From NCBI GenBank assembly GCA_965261915.1, contig CBDHDW010000013.1:1364001-1428000 (forward strand): a stretch of DNA of 64,000 nt, read 5' to 3'. Positions 55,212 through 62,540 of the stretch are shown here, in pieces. Below the pieces are notes generated by a model. The model saw only the letters and a list, made by a program, of their open reading frames with translations, searched no databases and was not told the origin of the DNA. Source of the DNA: JAIBDK01 sp965261915 (GTDB lineage Bacteria; Pseudomonadota; Gammaproteobacteria; Arenicellales; Poriferihabitantaceae). Both the position numbers and the translations under genes were made by a program. How positions within the stretch are numbered: position 1 is the first letter of the stretch; each line of letters starts with the position of its first letter.

Positions 55212-56861
55212 CCCAAATCCCCAGATAGAGTAGCATCAGCGCTTCAGGGCTCGGTGAATCCCTCTTTCAAGCCTTGTGGCTGGCCATTACAGCAAATTAT
55301 GGTGGCTAGTGCCGAGAGGTTTACTCAAAAACCGCTGTTCGGTGCATTATCAGTGCTAAATCGGCTATTTTTGACGCACCTGTCCTGCAGAAGCCGTTAT
55401 TCTTGTTCTATGTCGGGTTAAATGGGCGGCGCTTCAAACTCCTTCAGTGCCAGCAGCACTCGTTCCAGTAGTAGTCGGTGGTTTTCCCGCATTTTTACCA
55501 AGAGTTGACGTCCCGTCCTGACCACTTTTGCCGCGATGGCGTACAGACGCCAGCGCAGAGTTATCGCACGGTGCCGGGACAACTCCACCGGCAGCAGAGG
55601 ACGCATGAGGGCACATAGATTGTAGGAGAGTGCGGAGATTAAAAAGTACAGCACATTGGCAGCAAAATCTGAACACGGCAGGGTGTCACCGCCAAAATCC
55701 CGCTTCAGTTCCTTAATCCGGTTCTCGCTATCCTCGGCACGTTGATTGTACCAGTGAACAATCTCGCTATCGCTAAGGCTATCCCGATTAGTGGCAATCG
55801 CACGATAAATATAAGCACCTGAGTTTATTTCCTCTGAACTGTTTTCTGAGTTATCTGATGAATCTAAATCCAGACTCGCCTGGCCGGTAACGGCTGTTCT
55901 CTGAATGATAAGGGTGAAGGGTTTTTCATACTCACCGATGCAGAAACTGGTGCGGTAGGTATCCTGACCATTGACCGCTTTGTCTTTTTTATCCAGCAAA
56001 GGCTGCCAGTCCGAAGCGCTTGCCGCTGCTATCTGCGCGCGCAGTGCGGCGCTGGTCTTGGCGCGAATGGCATACTCGATACCCTGCTTATCACAATACT
56101 CAATGACTTTTGTTTGGTAGCCGGCGGCATCAATACGCAACGCCTTCACGGTACAGTCTTCCGGGAGCGACTGCTGGCATTGCTGGATAAACGGCTTATT
56201 ATCTTTCGCTGGCGGCACATTGCCGTGACGGAAATCCACGGCCACGATCTGCCCGGTTTCCGCAATATGCCCCACCATCGGCATAAAGCCCTTGTTCTTG
56301 TTGTAAGTCCACCGTGCACCCGCTTTATGGGCAACAATTTCAGTGGCATCAATGTCCAGTGTGACTTCCTTACAGCGATGCAAGGCTACCTTCAATAAGG
56401 CTTTATTCACCTTTACCCAGGCAGCCTGGATTTGCGGCTGGCTTCCCATTCGCCTGAGCCAATCTCCAATCGTGGTCGCCTGGGGAAGTTTCTTGAGATC
56501 CAGCACGGTGCGCAGTGCTTCATCATCCTGAAGGTGGCGAACCTCATCCAGGTGAAAACTGCCTTCATGCTGCATCAGGATGAGGGTCTTGATGAACTCC
56601 GAGGGCTTATACCCACGATTGCTTTTAGGCTGGGGGAAGTGCTTGTCGATTCGCTCAGACAGGTTCAGGGAGTCCATTAGTTGAGCAATCGCCAATAAAC
56701 CGGCACGAGAGGTGAGTAAATCGTTCGTTGTATCGAGTTTGTAGGGTAGAATAGTCATCAACCTTGAGCTGTGCACCCATTGGGTGATGGTGGGTTTAAG
56801 AGCAAACCATTATACAGCCAAGGCTTCCTGCGTTTAAGAGATTTCTATCTGGGGATTGGGG
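55212..56861 (-). mobile_element. IS1380-family element, copy 3 (about 1650 bp)
   Basis: Begins CCCAAATCCCC at 55212 (after ATACA) and ends TTGGGG at 56861, followed by ATACC. If the element starts at the preceding A, the flanks are an exact 4-bp ATAC duplication. Confidence 0.88.
55418..56776 (-). CDS. IS1380-family transposase (copy 3)
   Basis: 452 residues, intact and close to copy 2, with YNQRAEDSENRIKELK in place of YNQRGEDS. The Ser-rich insert has the shorter form. DDE residues present. Confidence 0.93.
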   Translation of the reverse strand: MHSSRLMTILPYKLDTTNDLLTSRAGLLAIAQLMDSLNLSERIDKHFPQPKSNRGYKPSEFIKTLILMQHEGSFHLDEVRHLQDDEALRTVLDLKKLPQATTIGDWLRRMGSQPQIQAAWVKVNKALLKVALHRCKEVTLDIDATEIVAHKAGARWTYNKNKGFMPMVGHIAETGQIVAVDFRHGNVPPAKDNKPFIQQCQQSLPEDCTVKALRIDAAGYQTKVIEYCDKQGIEYAIRAKTSAALRAQIAAASASDWQPLLDKKDKAVNGQDTYRTSFCIGEYEKPFTLIIQRTAVTGQASLDLDSSDNSENSSEEINSGAYIYRAIATNRDSLSDSEIVHWYNQRAEDSENRIKELKRDFGGDTLPCSDFAANVLYFLISALSYNLCALMRPLLPVELSRHRAITLRWRLYAIAAKVVRTGRQLLVKMRENHRLLLERVLLALKEFEAPPI

Positions 56862-56917
56862 ATACCCATGTTAGTCCAAAGCAGTAATGTCCCCTTTTGA
56901 CTTCTTCAGGAGCGGTT

Positions 56918-57640
56918 ATGACACCGATTTTTTGCTCCTGCAAAATCGGCATACCGTACATCTATATTAGTGACCTAGTGGATGTATTTCGTGAAGTTCG
57001 CAGGGTATTGAAGCCCGATGGCACATTCTGGCTTAATATCGGTAATACATATTCCTCCGGTGGTAGGAAATGGCGCGATGCTGATGATAAAAACAAAGGG
57101 CGTGCTATGTCTTACCGCCCACCTACCCCACCCGGACTAAAGAAAAAAGATTTAATTGGTGTGGCTTGGCTCTTGGCTCTTGAATGCCAGAAAGATGGTT
57201 GGTATCTACGCAACGACATAATATGGAATAAACCAAATTGTCAGCCTGAAAGTGTCAAGGATCGGTTGACTATTTCTCACGAATATCTATTTATGTTTTC
57301 AAAGTCTGAACGGTACTATTTCAACCAAGATGCTATAAAAGAAAACACAACAAATGGTAATGGAATAAAAAACAAAAGAACTGTGTGGTCAATAAATACT
57401 GAACCATGCCCAGAGGCTCACTTTGCGGTATTTCCCAGGGCATTGGTTCGGCCTTGTATTTTAGCTGGCAGCAGAAAGGGAGACCTCGTTCTAGACCCTT
57501 TTTATGGTGCTGGGACGGTTGGCATTGTTACTAAAGAACTTGATAGGAAGTGCGTGGGTATTGAGTTGAATGACGAGTATATAGACATAGCAGATAAACG
57601 AACTGAAATAGTCCAGTCCTCCCTTATACTTGAGGTATAA
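56918..57640 (+). CDS. Site-specific DNA methyltransferase, N-terminally truncated (cassette-borne R-M)
   Basis: About 240 residues from ATG 56918, which has AGGAG before it. It resembles beta-class N4-cytosine/N6-adenine DNA methyltransferases: VDVFREVRRVLKPDGTFWLN, DIIWNKPNCQPESVKDR, and the AdoMet motif I VLDPFYGAGTVGIVTKEL near the C-terminus, then CVGIELNDEYIDIA. The family's catalytic TSPPY motif should be at the start, before the KIGI segment, but is absent; only eight unrelated residues precede it. The upstream sequence ends in IS1380 copy 3. The enzyme is probably inactive unless that motif lies elsewhere. Confidence 0.8.
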   Translation: MTPIFCSCKIGIPYIYISDLVDVFREVRRVLKPDGTFWLNIGNTYSSGGRKWRDADDKNKGRAMSYRPPTPPGLKKKDLIGVAWLLALECQKDGWYLRNDIIWNKPNCQPESVKDRLTISHEYLFMFSKSERYYFNQDAIKENTTNGNGIKNKRTVWSINTEPCPEAHFAVFPRALVRPCILAGSRKGDLVLDPFYGAGTVGIVTKELDRKCVGIELNDEYIDIADKRTEIVQSSLILEV

Positions 57641-58392
57641 CAAACTCCCACTCTGCATGCACACGACAATAATCTTTGTTCAAGCTCTTGATCTGCAATT
57701 TTCTTTCACCGCCGCCATCAAAATACAAGTTTAGTATTGTGGTATCTTGTTTATCATGTGCATAACAATAACCCGGTTTTGGAAATTGCTTGCTATTCAG
57801 TTTCATTTCAAGTTTCCCTCCGCTGGCAAGCTCTAATACTGATATTGGAATTTCCACAAGTTCGTATTTCCTAGTGTAGCGACTTTTGGAGAGTACGGAG
57901 GGTGAAAATCTTTTCATGGCTTTCCATATGCCTAAAAAACTGATTTCTTAAACCTACGAGATCAGTTGGGCTGTCACCCCAATCTCCTTTTCCCAGTTCC
58001 ATAAACTTGCTTATCCATAGCGTTTGTTCTTTTATATTTTTATCTGCTTGGGTTTTTAATGACAACTTAACTCCATCAACGGTGATGTCATGACCAGGAT
58101 TTCCTTTCGGAGCCAATTCGGCTTTGTGACCACTCAGGTTTAAAACATTTACAAGGACGTGCTCAAATTTATCTTTACTGAATGGTTCAGACGAGAAGCT
58201 ATGATGTACACGCATTGCGTCACCGAAATTTTGCAATGTGATTTCATCAAATAGATCACTTTCATTCAGAGTGAATTCATAGTCGGCAGCGTACACGGAA
58301 ACAACACGTTGAATCCGGTGTAATTGACCAGCTGTCAAATCTGGGATTGACCGAACTAATGATTCTATTATTTTTTGTTTATCGTGGTTCAT
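57624..58392 (-). pseudogene. Putative type II restriction endonuclease, frameshifted
   Basis: Two frames appear to be one gene of about 260 residues. The first (58392-57871) has AELAPKGNPGHDITVDGVKL then SLKTQAD, a D-x8-(S)xK pattern like a variant PD-(D/E)xK nuclease core, with Asp102 and Lys113. The second (57917-57624) carries RYTRKYELVEIPISVLELAS and the Tyr/Trp-rich end. The break is between about 57945 and 57871. It is convergent with the methyltransferase, overlapping it by 17 bases, as is common for type II R-M pairs. The start at 58392 has AGGAAG upstream and lies 27 bases into the cassette. Endonuclease identity is inferred from motif and pairing. Confidence 0.6.
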
Positions 58393-58413
58393 GCCTTCCT
58401 CATTTCTTTTCTC

Positions 58414-58485
58414 GCCTAACGCCTCGCATCAGCGGCTGAGGGGAGCGTCAGCTCACCGAAGTCCGACTGAATGCGATTGTTATAC
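58414..58485 (-). other. attC: Integron attC site (72 bp)
   Basis: Read on the minus strand: R'' box GTATAAC (58485-58479), R' box GTTAGGC (58420-58414) with the crossover G-TT. The arms between pair as TAAC, TCGCAT, CAG, CGG against CCG, CTG, ATGCGA, GTTA, with single unpaired T bases (after CAT and after CAG) that act as the extrahelical bases marking the strand for integrase. The preceding gene's stop codon overlaps the R'' box, as usual for cassettes. Confidence 0.85.
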
Positions 58486-58791
58486 GCTGCCTTCATTTTC
58501 AACAACCAAAATTCGAGCCTCTCCAATTGGGTGCGCAACGTGTTCCGTGCCAGTAGAGGCGTAAAAGATATCACCACATTTTAGTATTGTAGAATTCTCC
58601 TCGCCATTTTCTCGGTAAAACATTTCTATCTCACCATCGAGTACCACAAAAACTTCTTCACCGTCATTTATGTGCCATTTATATGGCTGATCAGTCCAAT
58701 GTAATCTCGTCGTGATTCCGTTCATGTTTGCTATGTTTTTAGCTCCCCATGCCTTAGATGCCTTATATTCTTTTCCTTTTATGATTTCCAT
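58480..58791 (-). CDS. Cupin-domain protein (integron cassette 1)
   Basis: 103 residues of a single cupin barrel: NMNGITTRLHWTDQPYKWHI then DGEEVFVVLDGEIEMFYREN and GDIFYASTGTEHVAHPIGEA, which gives the HxH-like and late His metal-site pattern. Small cupins of this type bind metals or small ligands. Its stop overlaps the attC. The ATG at 58791 follows a 41-base leader after the cassette junction. Function of the product is not known. Confidence 0.8.
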   Translation of the reverse strand: MEIIKGKEYKASKAWGAKNIANMNGITTRLHWTDQPYKWHINDGEEVFVVLDGEIEMFYRENGEENSTILKCGDIFYASTGTEHVAHPIGEARILVVENEGSV

Positions 58792-58826
58792 AAAAATGCC
58801 TTCATCTGTGATTCATTGCGAAATGC

Positions 58827-58833
58827 GTATAAC
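58827..58833 (-). other. attI: Cassette 1 / attI junction (crossover G-TTATAC)
   Basis: GTTATAC on the minus strand, exactly complementary to the R'' box (GTATAAC) of the attC after cassette 1. When a cassette excises, its own start joins its attC, so this match fixes the left edge of cassette 1 at 58832 and puts the integron's attI next to it toward intI. Cassette 1 is then 58420-58832, 413 bases. Confidence 0.75.
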
Positions 58834-58842
58834 CGTTTCTTC

Positions 58843-58858
58843 TACGACACGTGTCGTA
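58843..58858. repeat. 16-bp perfect palindrome beside the attI junction
   Basis: TACGACACGTGTCGTA. It lies 10 bases on the intI side of the cassette junction, in the region expected to hold the cassette promoter and regulatory sites. A dimeric regulator site is possible. The remaining 58859-59162 holds no gene that I can see. It is AT-rich and should contain the intI and cassette promoters. Confidence 0.7.
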
Positions 58859-59175
58859 TATTACGGTGGTCGTAAATTTATCGGGGGTGTTTGGACAATA
58901 CATAGGCTTCTTCCTTCCTGATCAAGGCGTTAGTGTGTGTGTTGAAATACTTTATCACGATTGATATACGAACGGTGTTGTATATTTAATGACGCATATT
59001 TTGTTTTTGATTTTTAACGAATATGACTTAACCTATTGTTAATTAATCGAAATATGGAACATGACGACAGAGTGGTTATTTGTGATATCCGTCGTGCGTA
59101 TATTTTTCGGTTGCGGTTGTAGAAAAATAGTAATCAGGATATGATCATTTCAGGATTAACACAAGGATGTGGATT

Positions 59176-60159
59176 ATGGAAAATGTCAGGCTCCTGTTGG
59201 GGGACTCCAATCGCTTTTTTGATCGCTTTCGACGATATATTCGTTCTCAGAACCTCGCCTGGAAAACAGAGAAAACCTATTGCTCCTGGGTAAAGCGCTA
59301 TATTCTGTTTCATAAAAAACGACATCCTGAGAATTTGACTCGATTGGATGTAGAGTCTTTCTTGCATGACCTGGCCGTGAACAGAAATGTTGCGGTGAAT
59401 ACACAACGCGCTGCGCTAAATGCGCTTTCTTTTCTTTACAATCGATTTCTGGATTTACCATTAGGTGAGCTAGAGTTCACCGGCGCGAAAAAATCACCTC
59501 GCATTCCGGTTGTATTTTCGCATCCGGAAGCGGTGAAAATTATGGCTTATCTCGCGAGTCCATATAAATTACTAGCTTCGATGATGTATGGATCGGGTCT
59601 CCGTGTTTCTGAAGTAGTGAGTCTGCGATATAAAGATATTGACTTCAGTCGAAGCACGATCGTGGTTCGTAGTGGCAAGGGAAATCGTGATCGAGTCACC
59701 ATTCTTCCCGAAACCCTTGTTGAGACATTAAAGCGACAATGCGAGTACGTTGGGAATTTACATGACTACGATAAATTACAGGGTTACGGGGAGGTCTATT
59801 TGCCAGATGCGCTATCAGGGAAGTGCAAATCAGCTGCAAAATCTCTTGCATGGCAATACCTGTTTCCGGCGAAAGAAAGCTCGGTTGATCCGCGGTCAGG
59901 TGAGATCAGACGCCATCATATTCAAACGAGAGCGGTGCAAAGGAAAGTGAAACAAGCGGTTGTGGGACTTGGGATAGAAAAGCATGCAAGCTGTCACACA
60001 TTCCGACACAGTTTCGCTACGCAATTATTGCAGAAGGGCTACGATATACGGACCGTTCAGGAATTATTGGGGCATTCGGATGTGAAGATTACCGAGATTT
60101 ATACCCATGTTCTGAAGCAAGGGGCAAATGCGGTGCGCAGCCCGGTTGACGATCATTGA
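59176..60159 (+). CDS. intI: Integron integrase
   Basis: Tyrosine recombinase of 327 residues from ATG 59176 (AAGGA eight bases before); ATG 59167 would add three. Residues in the 330-numbering: R146 in YGSGLRVSEV, H277 and R280 in CHTFRHSFATQLL, H303 in LLGHSDV, and nucleophile Y312 in IYTHVL. Between them is the integron-specific patch near 205-250 (YLPDALSGKCKSAAKSLAWQ, DPRSGEIRRHHIQTRAVQRK), which phage and XerC/D recombinases lack. It is divergent from the cassette array, with attI between, the classical integron layout. It inserts and excises cassettes at attI and attC. Confidence 0.95.
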   Translation: MENVRLLLGDSNRFFDRFRRYIRSQNLAWKTEKTYCSWVKRYILFHKKRHPENLTRLDVESFLHDLAVNRNVAVNTQRAALNALSFLYNRFLDLPLGELEFTGAKKSPRIPVVFSHPEAVKIMAYLASPYKLLASMMYGSGLRVSEVVSLRYKDIDFSRSTIVVRSGKGNRDRVTILPETLVETLKRQCEYVGNLHDYDKLQGYGEVYLPDALSGKCKSAAKSLAWQYLFPAKESSVDPRSGEIRRHHIQTRAVQRKVKQAVVGLGIEKHASCHTFRHSFATQLLQKGYDIRTVQELLGHSDVKITEIYTHVLKQGANAVRSPVDDH

Positions 60160-60161
60160 CT

Positions 60162-61394
60162 TTACCCGGCGAGGGCGTCTTCGTAAGGGTAGGTGGTGAG
60201 TAGCCCGTAGCCGGTTTCGGTTACCACTGCCTGTTGTTCGAGTTTTACACCATCTTTTTCACCTTCGGCGCCCATATAGCTTTCAATGCATAGCACCATT
60301 CCGGGTTGTATGATTTCGTCATAGGGCAGGGGGCCTCGAAAATTGGGGTGGAGGTGTGGATATTCGTCACACATACCGACGCCATGTACGATACAGGGAT
60401 AGGCATTTTTCTGGTATTCGGATTCAACCGGGTAGGCATTTTCCTGGACTTCGCTGAAAAGCACCCCCGGTTTTATGAGCGATAAATTGTGTGCTATCTC
60501 TGCCATGGCCAGACGGTAAATTTGTTTTTGGCGTTTCGTGGGGCGGTCGGGGCCGCAGTGAAAGGTTCTCGACAGATCAGCGAAGTATCCCTTCGGACCG
60601 ATCATGTCGGTGTCGAAACCCATTAAATCGCCGGATTCGAGTTTGCGCTCTGATGCCTCCTGCAGCCACGGATTAATTCTCGGTCCGGAGGCTAACATTC
60701 GTCCATCATGCCAGTCGCCGTTGTTTGCGAGATTGGCATAGTTGAGTAAGGCCCATAATTGCACCTCTGACACGCCGGGTTTGAGCGCTTGTTTTACTTT
60801 CGCTGCACCGTGTTCTGCTACCGCCACTGCCCAACGAATACAGGCAAGTTCATCTTCTGACTTGATTAGACGGGCACGTTCAGTAATCAAAACTCCGTCA
60901 ACTACCTCGATGCCTCTCGCTTCCAGAGCTTGAGTAATGCCTGGATTGACATATTCGATCGCGATCTTTCGATTGGTTGCGCCAATCTCAATCAAATAAT
61001 TTTCAACCTCCAAAGCGAATTTTTCGGCAAATTGAGAAAGTTTGTCGCCGCCGTAAAAATACGAAATCGCCTGGCCGATTCTCTTATTCGAATCGGCAAT
61101 TGCCGGCTCGAACGCGTTATACAACATGTATTGCCCATCACTTGCCAAAAACAGGTAGGTTGACGGGATATGCGACATAAAAGCGGCGTAGTTCCGATAG
61201 TTCACTGCGTATCGCAGGCTGATTGGATTCACCATCACGCAAACGGCTACGTCGTGCTTTTGCATTTCGGCTTGCAGCCGATCTGATCGATACTGCTGCA
61301 GACGCTCGAAATTGATTTCAGGCATGGTCTGGAATTGTTTGAGGTCACTCCAATTGTCTTCGCAGACCATTCTGTCAGGGGAAGTTGAATCCAT
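60162..61394 (-). CDS. M24-family enzyme, DddP-like (possible DMSP lyase) or peptidase-like
   Basis: 410 residues; starts at 61394 or, less extended, at ATG 61325 (MPEINFERLQQYRSDRLQ). Pita-bread fold with metal ligands GFDTDMIGPKGYFADLSRTF (Asp, Asp, Asp), HGVGMCDEYP, MVLCIESYMGAEG and VKLEQQAVVTETGY. Between them, LASGPRINPWLQEASERKLE and the end TTYPYEDAL are close to DddP, which cleaves dimethylsulfoniopropionate to DMS and acrylate. Related M24 proteins have other or unknown functions, so lyase activity is not settled. It fits the sulfur and C3 theme of the window. Confidence 0.65.
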   Translation of the reverse strand: MDSTSPDRMVCEDNWSDLKQFQTMPEINFERLQQYRSDRLQAEMQKHDVAVCVMVNPISLRYAVNYRNYAAFMSHIPSTYLFLASDGQYMLYNAFEPAIADSNKRIGQAISYFYGGDKLSQFAEKFALEVENYLIEIGATNRKIAIEYVNPGITQALEARGIEVVDGVLITERARLIKSEDELACIRWAVAVAEHGAAKVKQALKPGVSEVQLWALLNYANLANNGDWHDGRMLASGPRINPWLQEASERKLESGDLMGFDTDMIGPKGYFADLSRTFHCGPDRPTKRQKQIYRLAMAEIAHNLSLIKPGVLFSEVQENAYPVESEYQKNAYPCIVHGVGMCDEYPHLHPNFRGPLPYDEIIQPGMVLCIESYMGAEGEKDGVKLEQQAVVTETGYGLLTTYPYEDALAG

Positions 61395-61471
61395 AGGGCT
61401 ATTCAGACGATTGCAACGAAAACACCCGGAGCACGTTAAGAACCAGGCGTTTTAGGCGAATTGATGATTCG

Positions 61472-62029
61472 TTACTGTGGCGGCGCGGTATCGCTGAAAA
61501 CAGATTGTTGATTGGCGGCGTCCAGTAGGTTTAGGAGATTCGCATGACTGCTGAAATCGACTCTATTTCTAAAAACAGCCCAGCCAACATAGCAGGCGCA
61601 GCGCAAATTACTATCGTCTGAAAAGCCTCGGCTAACGTCAATACGCTGGTTAAGCTCGGCAACGCCAGACTCTATTCGATCAGCTTGTCTTTGCAGGTAA
61701 GGAATTTTATCTGGGCCGAAACCATTATTTTCGAGTAGAAAAAGATTAATCGTAGCGTCTAAAATGGTATTGGTCATCGCAAACAATTCAAATTCTTCCA
61801 GGCTGCCCAGAAAACTTTCCCCAGACTTCTCCCGACTGTATTTTACGATTGAGCTTGAGTCGGTCAGAGACGTATCGCCAGCGCAAAAAAAAGGTACTTT
61901 GCTGGTGGGGGACATTGCTGCGCTCATGTCGTAGTCGGTTTCGACAAATTCGAAATCGTGTCCGCCCTGAGCGAGTGCAATGCGGCAATGGCGCACGAAA
62001 GGAGAAGTATAACTGCCGTATAGTTTCAT
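61472..62029 (-). CDS. Glutathione S-transferase family protein
   Basis: 185 residues. N-terminal thioredoxin-like domain MKLYGSYTSPFVRHCRIALA, with MSPTSKVPFFCAGDTSLTDS around the cis-proline and SSSIVKYSREKSG that contacts glutathione. The C-terminal helical part (residues about 80-185) is short. It precedes the DddP-like gene on the minus strand, 77 bases apart. Substrate unknown. Confidence 0.8.
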   Translation of the reverse strand: MKLYGSYTSPFVRHCRIALAQGGHDFEFVETDYDMSAAMSPTSKVPFFCAGDTSLTDSSSIVKYSREKSGESFLGSLEEFELFAMTNTILDATINLFLLENNGFGPDKIPYLQRQADRIESGVAELNQRIDVSRGFSDDSNLRCACYVGWAVFRNRVDFSSHANLLNLLDAANQQSVFSDTAPPQ

Positions 62030-62102
62030 TTGATTTTCCGGATTAGATGGTAGGTAATTTCGAGTAAGTTATTCTATCAGAATACGATAAAACCGAGAAT
62101 AT

Positions 62103-62540
62103 TTAACCCAGTGCCTGTTCGTGAAGATCGACCCCTTCCGGGTAGCACATGTCGGGCCGCGCCGAGCGGGTCCAGATATGGGCATCTATGCTAAACCAGT
62201 GCGCATCATCGAATGCACCTGCTGCAATAGCGCGAAGTCCGGGCCGCATTTCCAGCGTCCAGCTATAGGCGGTTCCGCAGGATTTACAGAACGCATTTTC
62301 TATCCAGCGACTGCTCGTGTCTGAGTAAAATTTGTGTGTCCCCGCATTATCCTGATCGGTCGTGATTTCGATATCATCTTCGGCAAAGTAAAGGCCGATA
62401 CCGTATGCCGAACCGGTTCTCTGTTTTCAGGTAGCGCAATGACAAGCGATAGTTCTTGCCGGACTCGTGGTGGTTTTAAACCGAATTGCCCCGCATTGAC
62501 ACCCGCCTTCTTTAAAATTGCTGTCGTTCTGTTTGTCGTT
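62103..62540 (-). pseudogene. GFA-family (glutathione-dependent formaldehyde-activating-like) gene with in-frame TGA
   Basis: Zinc-cysteine fold: GGCQCGAIRF, ACHCAT then TGA at 62427-62429, then KQRTGSAYGIGLYFAED, NAFCKSCGTAYSW and DAHIWTRSARPDM, stop 62103. Family proteins read CHCxxC at this point, so the TGA replaces exactly the third zinc cysteine. Upstream there is no clear start: the reading frame enters the 3' end of the IS66 transposase gene. Probably a pseudogene made by a nonsense change and IS insertion near its 5' end; selenocysteine is a remote alternative. Confidence 0.7.

Noticed and set aside
58827..58935. A second attC between cassette 1 and intI
   Set aside because: GTATAAC and GCGTTAG ends are present, but the arms do not pair convincingly, so it is treated as attI.
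62121..62324. Plus-strand frames opposite the GFA gene
   Set aside because: Antisense shadows of a clear family on the minus strand.
62427..62429. Selenocysteine codon in the GFA gene
   Set aside because: No clear SECIS hairpin and the gene also lacks a start, so a nonsense mutation is simpler.
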